Assembly: GCA_004556545.1 (NCBI GenBank)
Contig: SFGO01000056.1
Location: 1 to 16,184, forward strand
Reading direction: 5' to 3'
Origin: Clostridiales bacterium
GTDB lineage: Bacteria > Bacillota > Clostridia > Christensenellales > Aristaeellaceae
DNA: 16,184 nt
The translations under genes were made by a program, and so were the position numbers. Shown here piece by piece: positions 7,248 to 14,020 of the stretch. The notes below the pieces were generated by a model. It made no database searches. It was not told the DNA's origin and worked only from the letters and a program-made list of their open reading frames with translations. Within the stretch, counting starts at the first letter, position 1. The number at the start of each line of letters is the position of its first letter.

Positions 7248-8450
7248 ATGATGCTCAACGAGTCCCGGCGCTCCCGGGCCCATTTCGACCTGCCGCTGGT
7301 GCTGCTGGTCTTCGGGCTGGCGGCGTTTGGCGTACTGGCCGTTTCCGTCGCTACGTTTTCCACCTCCTCCGCAGAGGAGGATACGCTGCTGAACTACATC
7401 GTGGCTTCATATTACGGCCTGCGGCAGTCCATCTTCTTTCTGATCTCGCCGGTCATCATCGGCGTGATCACCTATTTTCCCTACGAGTTCATCCGGCGGC
7501 GCTCATCGCTGTTCTATTTCGTGGCCTGCGGCCTGTTGCTGATTACGCTGGTCTCCAATCAGGCGCAGGGCGTGAAGGCGTGGACCGACCTGATCTGGGG
7601 CTACACCATCCAGCCATCGGAATTTGTCAAGCTGGCCTGTATCATCGTCGTCGCCAAATATCTGGAAAGCACCACCGACCCCATGAGCGACCTGAAGGGC
7701 ACCGCCCGGCTGATCCTGCTGATGGCGATTCCCTGGGGGCTGACCCTTTTGCAGGGCGAGATGGGCTCCGTGCTGGTCATGATCTTCGTCTTCGGCGTGA
7801 TGATGTTCTTCGGCGGCATCCGCATCCGCACGCTGGTGGGCATCGTGGCGGCGGGCGCCATCGGTCTGGCGCTGCTGTACGGCTTTACCATGGCCTCCGG
7901 CTCGGACAGCTACCGCCTGACCCGAATCCTGAGCTTCCTGAGCCCCGAGCTGGTGGACGAAAGCGCTACTTATCAGGTCACCCAGTCCAAGATCGCCATC
8001 GGCTCCGGCGGGCTGAAGGGCGTGGGCATGTTTGTGCAGGGCAGCTTCAGCCAGCTGGACTACGTGCCCGAGGACTGGACGGACTTCATCTTTTCCACCA
8101 TCGGCGAGGCGTGGGGCTTCGTGGGCTGCGCGGCGGTGGTCATCATCTACCTGCTGATCATCCTGCGGATGATGTATCTGGCCCGCTATACCGCCGACCG
8201 CTTCGGCCAGATGGTGATTCTGGGGGTGATGGGGATGCTGCTGTTCCATGTGTTTGAAAACGTGGGCATGACCACGGGGCGGATGCCCGTTACGGGCATT
8301 CCGCTGCCCTTCCTCAGCTACGGAGGCAGCAATCTGGTCACGAATATGGCCGGTATCGGGCTGGTGCTGAACGTGGTCAAGAACCGAAGCATCACCTCTA
8401 TGCCGGGCTTGGCGCCCCAGACCCATATCCGGGGCAAATATACCCAATAA
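7248..8450 (+). CDS. rodA: SEDS-family peptidoglycan glycosyltransferase RodA
   Basis: RodA polymerises lipid II into glycan strands in the membrane, paired with PBP2. The 400-residue, strongly hydrophobic protein fits the ten-helix SEDS fold. Seen motifs are GVKAW with Trp112, QPSE (122-125), the extracellular loop VPEDWTDFIF with Asp279 (the loop holding the essential Asp of the family) and the family signature PVTGIPLPFLSYGG (347-360). The motif usually written Q-P-D-x-G is Q-G-E-M-G here (169-173). FtsW is the main alternative; the mre-PBP2 context points to RodA. The start is ATG 7248, with a second ATG at 7251. The purine-rich GGAAAGGAT (7225-7233) lies about 14 nt upstream, a rather long spacing, so initiation may be weak or controlled by the hairpin just before it. 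The PAP2 gene follows by 38 nt. Confidence 0.93.
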   Translation: MMLNESRRSRAHFDLPLVLLVFGLAAFGVLAVSVATFSTSSAEEDTLLNYIVASYYGLRQSIFFLISPVIIGVITYFPYEFIRRRSSLFYFVACGLLLITLVSNQAQGVKAWTDLIWGYTIQPSEFVKLACIIVVAKYLESTTDPMSDLKGTARLILLMAIPWGLTLLQGEMGSVLVMIFVFGVMMFFGGIRIRTLVGIVAAGAIGLALLYGFTMASGSDSYRLTRILSFLSPELVDESATYQVTQSKIAIGSGGLKGVGMFVQGSFSQLDYVPEDWTDFIFSTIGEAWGFVGCAAVVIIYLLIILRMMYLARYTADRFGQMVILGVMGMLLFHVFENVGMTTGRMPVTGIPLPFLSYGGSNLVTNMAGIGLVLNVVKNRSITSMPGLAPQTHIRGKYTQ

Positions 8451-8488
8451 TCCTTATCGGCAAAGAAACGCAAAGGCGGGGGAGACCA

Positions 8489-9463
8489 ATGGATCTACAA
8501 TATCTGCTGTGGCTGCAGGGGCTGCGGGAAAGCCTTTCCGGCGCGCTGGACGGCTTCTTTCTGCTGGTGAGCCAGCTGGGCAAGGCGGAGCTGCCCATGG
8601 CGGTTACGCTGATTGTGTACTGGTGCTTCAGCCGGGAGGTGGGGCAGCGGCTGCTCTTCTGCCTGAACGGCAGCGATTTGTTCAATAATGTACTCAAGCT
8701 GAGCTGCTGCGTCTACCGCCCGTGGGTGCGGGAGACGGCACTTCGTCCTGTGGAGAAGGCGCTTTCCACGGCTACGGGATATTCCTTCCCCAGCGGCCAT
8801 TCCAGCAAGGCGGGCGCGTTTTTCGGCAGTCTGGGCATTGCCGGGAAAAAGCGCCGCTGGGTTCCGTGGGTCTGCGGCGTGGTGATCCTGCTGGTGATGT
8901 TTTCCCGGAACTATCTGGGCGTTCACACGCCGCAGGACGTGCTGACGGGCGCGGCTGTGGGCCTTTTGTGCGCGTTCCTTCTGCCCTGCCTGCTGCGCTG
9001 GACAGAGAAAGGCCAAAACCGGGACTTGCTGGCGGCAGGCATCGGCGCGGCGCTGTGCGGCCTGTCCGTCTGGTATGTGCTGGCGAAAAGTTATCCCGCT
9101 GATCTGGCCGCTGACGGCTCGCTGCTGGTAGACCCCGTGAAGATGCAGAAGGACTTCTTCCTGTCGGCGGGCGCGGTGCTGGGAATGCTGGCAGGCTGGC
9201 TGCTGGAGGGCCGGAAGGTGCGCTTCACCACGGATTGCGGCTGGGGCGTAAAGCTGCTGCGGCTGCTTTTCGGCCTGCTGATTGGATTTGGCGGCTTCTA
9301 TACGCTTCTGCGGCACTGGCTGCAAAACGCGCTGGGAACCAATTTCGGCGCGCTGCTGGGCGTGGCGCTGGCCATGTTCTATTTGGTCGGCCTGCACCCG
9401 ATGCTGTTTACTTGGGTCGAGAAAAAATTCCGGCATGGAACTGCGGCCGGAGCAAAGGGATAA
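8489..9463 (+). CDS. PAP2-family membrane phosphatase, long form
   Basis: PAP2 enzymes dephosphorylate lipid phosphates; bacterial members such as BcrC recycle undecaprenyl pyrophosphate, the lipid carrier of peptidoglycan precursors. All three catalytic motifs are present: K-x6-R-P (Lys70, Arg77, Pro78), P-S-G-H (101-104) and S-R-x5-H-x3-D (Arg140, His146, Asp150). The usual PAP2 fold ends near residue 172. The other half (about 175-312) adds some four more hydrophobic segments of unknown role, making 324 residues against about 190-220 for BcrC. GGGGGAG at 8478-8484 precedes ATG. It is the last gene of the elongasome operon, before the terminator. A role in lipid-carrier recycling is attractive from this position but inferred; phosphatidic acid, phosphatidylglycerol phosphate or sphingolipid-phosphate substrates are possible. 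Confidence 0.88.
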   Translation: MDLQYLLWLQGLRESLSGALDGFFLLVSQLGKAELPMAVTLIVYWCFSREVGQRLLFCLNGSDLFNNVLKLSCCVYRPWVRETALRPVEKALSTATGYSFPSGHSSKAGAFFGSLGIAGKKRRWVPWVCGVVILLVMFSRNYLGVHTPQDVLTGAAVGLLCAFLLPCLLRWTEKGQNRDLLAAGIGAALCGLSVWYVLAKSYPADLAADGSLLVDPVKMQKDFFLSAGAVLGMLAGWLLEGRKVRFTTDCGWGVKLLRLLFGLLIGFGGFYTLLRHWLQNALGTNFGALLGVALAMFYLVGLHPMLFTWVEKKFRHGTAAGAKG

Positions 9464-9484
9464 AACAAATGATATGAAATGCCG

Positions 9485-9517
9485 AACCGCCCGGACTGGC
9501 TTTCAGTCCGGGCGGTT
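9485..9517. terminator. Strong hairpin between convergent genes, probable bidirectional terminator
   Basis: AACCGCCCGGACTG (9485-9498) and CAGTCCGGGCGGTT (9504-9517) form a perfect 14-bp GC-rich stem with a 5-nt loop. It lies between the stop of the rightward PAP2 gene (9463) and the stop of the leftward patatin gene (9527). The U tract is poor on both strands (TTTGTG on plus; TTCGGCATTT on minus), so release may be partial or assisted. Confidence 0.75.
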
Positions 9518-9526
9518 TGTGCTATA

Positions 9527-10345
9527 TCAGACCTCTGCGTTTTTTCCGATGGCGTATCCCTGCTCGTAGACCCGCTGCAGCACCGCCGGATCCCGTTCCA
9601 GACGCCTGATCTCAATGGGGCGCTTCGGACGGATCACCGTGGCCGTGCCGTCTTTTTCCAGACGGCGCAGGCGTTCCAGACTCTGATTGTAGGCCTCGTG
9701 ACGGCAGCGGAGCCGCTGCCGCAGGGCAGGGTATTTTCCATACCACAGGTCGATGGGCAGGGCGGGCATGGGGCCCTTCCGATAGGAAGCGTCCCGGGTC
9801 AGGATGACCACCAGCCGGTCATAGCCCAGCGCCTGCATGGCCTCGAAGGGAATGCTGTCCACAATGCCGCCGTCCAGATACAGGCCGCCGCCTATGGGGA
9901 CGGGCCGGGACACAAAGGGCAGGGACGCGGAGGCCCGAAGGGTATCCATCTGCTCGAAGACGTTTTCGATCAGCGGATATTCCGCAAGGCCGGTTTCGAT
10001 ATTGGTCATCACAGCGTAAAAGGGCACGCCGGAGGCCTGAAAGCTCTGCTGGTCAAAGGGATCCAGCTGAATGGGCACCGTGCCGTAGGCAAAATCGGGG
10101 CTGAAGAGATTGCCGGTCTTCAAAAGAGAACGAAGGCCCATGTAGCGGGGGTCGCGGATGTAGCGTTTATTGTAGCGGAGAACGCGGCCCGGCTGGCGGG
10201 AAAGAAAGTTCACCCCGAAAACCGCCCCGGCGGAAACGCCGATCACCCCGTCAAAAGAAAGGCCCCGGGCGTAAAATGCGTCCAGCACCCCGGCGGTAAA
10301 CAGCCCCCGCATACCGCCGCCTTCCAGAACCAATCCTGTTTTCAT
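9527..10345 (-). CDS. Patatin-like phospholipase family protein
   Basis: Patatin-family lipases hydrolyse acyl esters of phospholipids using a Ser-Asp dyad. Numbered from the chosen start, the 272-residue protein has the Gly-rich oxyanion loop GGGMRG (9-14), the nucleophile motif G-V-S-A-G (Ser38) and the D-G-G motif with Asp158. I see no signal peptide or membrane segment, so it is probably cytosolic, resembling the YjjU-type bacterial branch. Two starts are possible: ATG at 10351 and ATG at 10345 (minus strand). AGAAGGGAG at 10353-10361 is 7 nt from the second but only 1 nt from the first, so 10345 is preferred. It is a single-gene unit with its own promoter, pointing away from the NahK operon. 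The substrate and any link to the neighbours are unknown. Confidence 0.9.
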   Translation of the reverse strand: MKTGLVLEGGGMRGLFTAGVLDAFYARGLSFDGVIGVSAGAVFGVNFLSRQPGRVLRYNKRYIRDPRYMGLRSLLKTGNLFSPDFAYGTVPIQLDPFDQQSFQASGVPFYAVMTNIETGLAEYPLIENVFEQMDTLRASASLPFVSRPVPIGGGLYLDGGIVDSIPFEAMQALGYDRLVVILTRDASYRKGPMPALPIDLWYGKYPALRQRLRCRHEAYNQSLERLRRLEKDGTATVIRPKRPIEIRRLERDPAVLQRVYEQGYAIGKNAEV

Positions 10346-10386
10346 ATCCATGCTCCCTTCTGCGCAAATTAAACGGGCGCGGCTTT

Positions 10387-10415
10387 ATTATACACCCGAA
10401 AAGGCCGGGAACCAA
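10387..10415 (-). promoter_or_regulatory. Putative sigma-A promoter for the patatin gene
   Basis: On the minus strand TTGGTT (10415-10410) and a perfect TATAAT (10392-10387) are separated by 17 bp. Transcription would start near 10380, about 35 nt before the preferred ATG. The -10 is ideal and the -35 matches at three of six positions. Confidence 0.65.
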
Positions 10416-10477
10416 CCGTCATCCTCTTGCCCGGAAGCGTTCTTTTCCAGTCCGGCCCCTGAGCAAAAGCCCCGCCC

Positions 10478-10506
10478 TTGTGACCCGGGCCGTTTCATGC
10501 TATAAT
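10478..10506 (+). promoter_or_regulatory. Putative sigma-A promoter for the nahK operon
   Basis: TTGTGA (10478-10483), a 17-bp spacer and TATAAT (10501-10506) with an extended TGC before it form a strong promoter. It is divergent from the patatin promoter; the two -35 boxes are about 60 bp apart. The start would be near 10513, giving a leader of about 125 nt before the preferred nahK ATG. Confidence 0.72.
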
Positions 10507-10514
10507 ACTTTGGA

Positions 10515-10531
10515 AAACCGCGCGGCGGTTT
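10515..10531 (+). promoter_or_regulatory. Hairpin at the 5' end of the nahK leader
   Basis: AAACCGC (10515-10521) and GCGGTTT (10525-10531) pair over 7 bp with a 3-nt GCG loop, within a few bases of the predicted transcription start. No long U run follows. A 5'-end hairpin can protect an mRNA from decay; an attenuation role is possible but there is no visible competing structure. Confidence 0.45.
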
Positions 10532-10637
10532 CTTCGGAGAACGCACCGCGGGAATGATGGTGGAATATCATCACTACGGGATGGATTCAGGCGCGGGAGA
10601 GCGCCGATTTCTGATGAATCAGGAGTGGAGAAGCATC

Positions 10638-11750
10638 ATGGAGTATTCCAGCGAACAGCTGCGCGCCCTGGCACGGGAATTCTGCCCGGACGGGATCACG
10701 AAGGACCCGGTTCCTCTTGGCAACGGCCATATCAACGATACCTTCCTGTTTGAAGCGCAGGGGCGGAGCCATGTGCTGCAGCGCATCAACCGCAACGTGT
10801 TCCGGGAGCCGGAAAAGGTGATGGAGAATTTCCAGCGGGTGACGGAGCATATCCGCCGGAAGGTGGCCCGGGAGGGCGGCGACCCGGAAAAAGAGACCCT
10901 GCGGCTGAATCTGGCCCGGGATGGGAAGCCCTATACTTGGGATGAAAACGGCGACCTGTGGCGCAGCTATGCCTTTGTGAAGGATACCGTGACCTATGAG
11001 CGGACGGATGATCCGGCCCTGTTCCGGGAAGCGGGCCGCTGCTTCGGGCGCTTTCATGACCTGCTGGACGATTTCGACGCTTCGCTGCTTTACGAAACGA
11101 TTCCCTATTTCCACCACGAGCCCCGGCGCTGGCAGGACTTCCTGCGGGCCATCGAGGAAGATCGCTCCGGCCGTCTTCAGGCGGCGCAAAAGGAAGTGGA
11201 CAGCTTCCTGACCTTTGCCGCCCTTCCGCCGGTTTTGCAGGAGGAGCTGGAAGCGGGCGTGCTGCCCCTGCGGGTCACGCACAACGATACCAAGCTCAAC
11301 AACGTCCTCATAGACGAAAAAACCGGCCGGGCTCTGTGCGTCATTGATCTGGACACCGTGATGCCCGGTCTGGCGGCCTATGACTTCGGCGATGCCATTC
11401 GCTTCGGTGCCAGCACGGCGCTGGAGGACGAGACCGTTCTGGACAAGGTGCATTTCAGCCTGCCCTATTACCGTGCCTTTGCGGAGGGCTATCTGGAAGC
11501 CTTCGGCAGCCGCCTGAACGAAGCCGAACTGCTGTCCCTGCCCATGGGAGCCAAGCTGATGACGCTGGAAGTAGGCATTCGCTTCCTGGGCGATTATCTG
11601 AACGGCGACGTTTATTTCAAGGTGGACTATCCCGAACACAATCTCATCCGCGCCCGCACGCAGCTCAGGCTTCTGCAGGAGATGGAGGAGCATTGGCAGG
11701 AAATGAACGACATCGTCCGGGAGCTGGGAAAGGGGCCGAAGAAAGCATGA
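10638..11750 (+). CDS. nahK: N-acetylhexosamine 1-kinase (NahK-like)
   Basis: NahK phosphorylates the anomeric carbon of GlcNAc and GalNAc with ATP, giving the 1-phosphates. The fold is that of aminoglycoside phosphotransferases. From memory, the protein resembles Bifidobacterium NahK along its length, including H-N-D-T-K-L-N-N (215-222; catalytic Asp217), I-D-L-D-T (236-240; metal-binding Asp region), RFGASTALED (255-264) and YPEHNLIRARTQ (331-342). ATG 10638 gives 370 residues, near the 359 of NahK, has AGGAGTGGAG at 10621-10630 spaced 7 nt away, and begins where similarity begins. Upstream in-frame ATGs at 10554 and 10614 would add residues without family similarity. It is first in its operon and overlaps the next gene by ATGA. 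No lacto-N-biose phosphorylase gene is nearby, unlike the bifidobacterial cluster. Related sugar kinases remain possible. Confidence 0.85.
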   Translation: MEYSSEQLRALAREFCPDGITKDPVPLGNGHINDTFLFEAQGRSHVLQRINRNVFREPEKVMENFQRVTEHIRRKVAREGGDPEKETLRLNLARDGKPYTWDENGDLWRSYAFVKDTVTYERTDDPALFREAGRCFGRFHDLLDDFDASLLYETIPYFHHEPRRWQDFLRAIEEDRSGRLQAAQKEVDSFLTFAALPPVLQEELEAGVLPLRVTHNDTKLNNVLIDEKTGRALCVIDLDTVMPGLAAYDFGDAIRFGASTALEDETVLDKVHFSLPYYRAFAEGYLEAFGSRLNEAELLSLPMGAKLMTLEVGIRFLGDYLNGDVYFKVDYPEHNLIRARTQLRLLQEMEEHWQEMNDIVRELGKGPKKA

Positions 11751-12664
11751 AAAAGCCGGTACTGGTCATTATGGCCGCGGGCATGGGCAGCCGCTACGGC
11801 GGGCTGAAGCAGATCGACCCCGTGGGCCGCAATGGCGAGATCATTTTGGATTATTCCCTGTTCGACGCTAAACGGGCGGGCTTTGAAAAAGCAATCATCG
11901 TCATCAAGCGGGAAAACGAGGCGCTGTTCCGGGAAGTGATCGGCGACCGGGCCAGCCGCCAGATGGAAATTCAGTACGCCTATCAGGAAATGGACGACCT
12001 GCCGCAGGGCTTTTCCATTCCCGAGGGCCGCAAAAAGCCTTGGGGCACGGGCCACGCGGTGCTGGCCGCCCGGAAGCTGGTGGACGCGCCTTTCTGCGCC
12101 ATCAACGCCGACGATTTTTACGGTGCGGAGGCTTTCCGGCTGGCTTATGATCACCTGACCCATCTGAAGGACGAGGGCGACGTGGCCATGGTGGGGTATC
12201 TGCTCAAGAACACCCTCAGCGAAAACGGCTACGTTTCCCGGGGCGTGTGCGAAATGGATGAAACAGGCCGCTTGACCTCCCTGACCGAGCGCACGCACAT
12301 TATCAGCAGCGCCGATGGGCCGCTGATGACCGAAGACCTGCACACCTATACCCGTCTGGAGGCGGATACGGTGGTCAGCATGAATATGTGGGCTTTCCCG
12401 TATTCCATGATGGCCGCGCTGGAAAAGGGCTTTCCCGTGTTCCTGCGGGAGAAGCTGCCCCAGAATCCCGAGAAAGCCGAATATTTTCTGCCCATGGCCG
12501 TGGACGCGGAAATGCAGGCCGGACGGGCCCGCGTGACCGTCAGAACCACCCATGACAAGTGGTACGGCGTGACCAACCCGGAGGATAAGCAGGACGTTGT
12601 GGACGCGGTAGCCCGCTTGGCGGAGGAAGGGCTGTATCCCGCGCCCCTGTGGCCGGAGGCATAA
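11747..12664 (+). CDS. Sugar-1-phosphate nucleotidyltransferase
   Basis: Such enzymes join a sugar 1-phosphate and an NTP into an NDP-sugar and pyrophosphate. The 305-residue protein has a Rossmann-type N-terminus with the nucleotide-binding loop AAGMGSRYGG (10-19), G-T-G-H-A-V at 100-105 (compare the GTAHAV-type motif of GlmU-like uridylyltransferases) and N-A-D-D-F-Y-G at 120-126, where the Asp pair should bind Mg2+. No left-handed beta-helix acetyltransferase domain follows, so it is not full GlmU. The ATG overlaps the kinase stop (ATGA at 11747-11750), showing translational coupling; an in-frame ATG at 11693 lies inside the kinase and is not needed. With the kinase it would turn free GlcNAc or GalNAc into a nucleotide sugar, probably UDP-linked. 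Base and sugar specificity are inferred from this pairing. Confidence 0.83.
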   Translation: MKKPVLVIMAAGMGSRYGGLKQIDPVGRNGEIILDYSLFDAKRAGFEKAIIVIKRENEALFREVIGDRASRQMEIQYAYQEMDDLPQGFSIPEGRKKPWGTGHAVLAARKLVDAPFCAINADDFYGAEAFRLAYDHLTHLKDEGDVAMVGYLLKNTLSENGYVSRGVCEMDETGRLTSLTERTHIISSADGPLMTEDLHTYTRLEADTVVSMNMWAFPYSMMAALEKGFPVFLREKLPQNPEKAEYFLPMAVDAEMQAGRARVTVRTTHDKWYGVTNPEDKQDVVDAVARLAEEGLYPAPLWPEA

Positions 12665-12670
12665 ACGCGC

Positions 12671-13954
12671 ATGGAAAAACGGAGACCTGGAGCGGGCACG
12701 GTGGTGCTGATCGTTCTGCTGCTGGCGCTGACCGGCGTGTGCGTGTATCTGGCGCCCCGTACCCGGGACGCTTATCAGGAATACCGCACGGAAAGCGAAG
12801 CGACTCCCACGCCCACGGCGGATAACGCCAATATGATGGCCGTTACCCTCGACCCCAACGCCACCCCCACGCCCACCATGCTGATCCTGAAGCTGGGGAC
12901 GCAGGGCGACGAGGTAAAAAAACTGCAGGAGCGGCTGTACCAGCTGGGCTACTATACCGGCGAAATCGACGGGCAGTACGGGCAGGGCACGGCGCAGGCC
13001 GTCATTGCCTTCCAGAACCAGCACGGCATCGCCGGGGACGGTTTGGCTGGGGAAGAAACCCGCCAGCTGCTGTATTCGGACCGGGCGGAGATATTCCAAC
13101 CCACGCCCACCCCGACGGAAACGCCCTCGGTGCTCAGCATGGGCGACCGGAACGACGCGGTGAAGGCCCTGCAGGCCCGGCTGAAGGAGCTGGGCTATCT
13201 GGACGGCCATGCCGACGGCGACTTCGGCGGGGCGACCAAGTCGGCGGTTCTGTGGTTCCAGACCCAGAACGGCGAGACCCCGGACGGCATTGCCGGGGCC
13301 AAAACGCTGGCGCTGCTTTTCAGCGACAGCGCCCCCAAGGCGGAGCCAACGCCGACCCCCGATCCCAACGCCATGCCCATTCTGGTCAACCGCACCCACC
13401 CGGTGGATGCGAGCTACCGCCCCGCCGATCTGGTGCTGCTGAAGGAGGTGCTTCCTTCCGGCCTTGTGACCGTCAAGGGCTCGGACTGCGAGGGCGACCG
13501 CACCGCCGCGCAGGCGCTCATCACCATGTTCGAGGGCGCCAAGGCCGACGGCGTGACCGGCTGGCAGATCAGCGCGGGCTACCGCAGCGTGAAGTACCAG
13601 CAGACGCTGTTTGACCGGCAGGTGGCTGAGTACCAGAATCAGGGGATGAGCACGGCGAAGGCCAAAAGCGCCGCCAGCAAGCTGGTAGCCGATCCCGGGG
13701 CCAGCGAGCATCACACGGGTCTGGCTTTCGACATCACCGTGGCCGGAACCACCTTCAAGGGCACGGAGCAGCAGAAGTGGCTGCAGAAGCACTGCTGGGA
13801 CTATGGCTTCATCGTCCGCTATCAGGAGGACAAGGAAGCCATCACGGGCTTTCTGGCCGAGTGCTGGCACATCCGTTATGTAGGGGTGCGGCACAGTGTG
13901 ATCATGCGGGATCAGAACCTCTGTCTGGAAGAGTATCTGGGCGAGACGGACTGA
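12671..13954 (+). CDS. Membrane-anchored VanY-type D-Ala-D-Ala carboxypeptidase with two peptidoglycan-binding domains
   Basis: This M15B zinc peptidase is expected to remove the terminal D-Ala from wall stem peptides outside the membrane. The 427 residues comprise a basic start, an uncleaved signal-anchor helix (about 9-28), a Thr/Pro linker, PG_binding_1 repeats at about 76-136 and 155-218 separated by TPTP linkers, and a VanY domain (about 236-420). Zinc-site residues are visible: S-E-H-H-T-G-L-A-F-D (His347, Asp354) and E-C-W-H (Glu397, His400), followed by the usual RYVG. GGAGG at 12655-12659 is 11 nt before ATG, and the gene starts 6 nt after the nucleotidyltransferase stop. There are no vanH/vanA/vanX or vanRS genes here, so it is probably ordinary wall maturation rather than glycopeptide resistance. 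L,D-carboxypeptidase activity (LdcB type) is an alternative. Confidence 0.9.
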   Translation: MEKRRPGAGTVVLIVLLLALTGVCVYLAPRTRDAYQEYRTESEATPTPTADNANMMAVTLDPNATPTPTMLILKLGTQGDEVKKLQERLYQLGYYTGEIDGQYGQGTAQAVIAFQNQHGIAGDGLAGEETRQLLYSDRAEIFQPTPTPTETPSVLSMGDRNDAVKALQARLKELGYLDGHADGDFGGATKSAVLWFQTQNGETPDGIAGAKTLALLFSDSAPKAEPTPTPDPNAMPILVNRTHPVDASYRPADLVLLKEVLPSGLVTVKGSDCEGDRTAAQALITMFEGAKADGVTGWQISAGYRSVKYQQTLFDRQVAEYQNQGMSTAKAKSAASKLVADPGASEHHTGLAFDITVAGTTFKGTEQQKWLQKHCWDYGFIVRYQEDKEAITGFLAECWHIRYVGVRHSVIMRDQNLCLEEYLGETD

Positions 13955-14020
13955 TTTCTCTTTCCCATTTTCCAAAACTTCCCTATTTTCCCCATTCTGA
14001 GAAAAAAGAGTACGATAAGT

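Noticed and set aside
7178..8257. Plus-strand frame overlapping rodA
   Set aside because: It is out of frame with the clear SEDS protein, and its translation is Arg/Gly/His-rich with no membrane segments or motifs.
9479..10372. Plus-strand frame opposite the patatin gene
   Set aside because: The minus strand carries the complete patatin motifs, ribosome site and promoter; the plus frame is its shadow and starts inside the terminator.
12671..13954. Vancomycin resistance locus suggested by the VanY domain
   Set aside because: No ligase, VanH, VanX or two-component genes are present. VanY-type domains with peptidoglycan-binding repeats are common wall enzymes.
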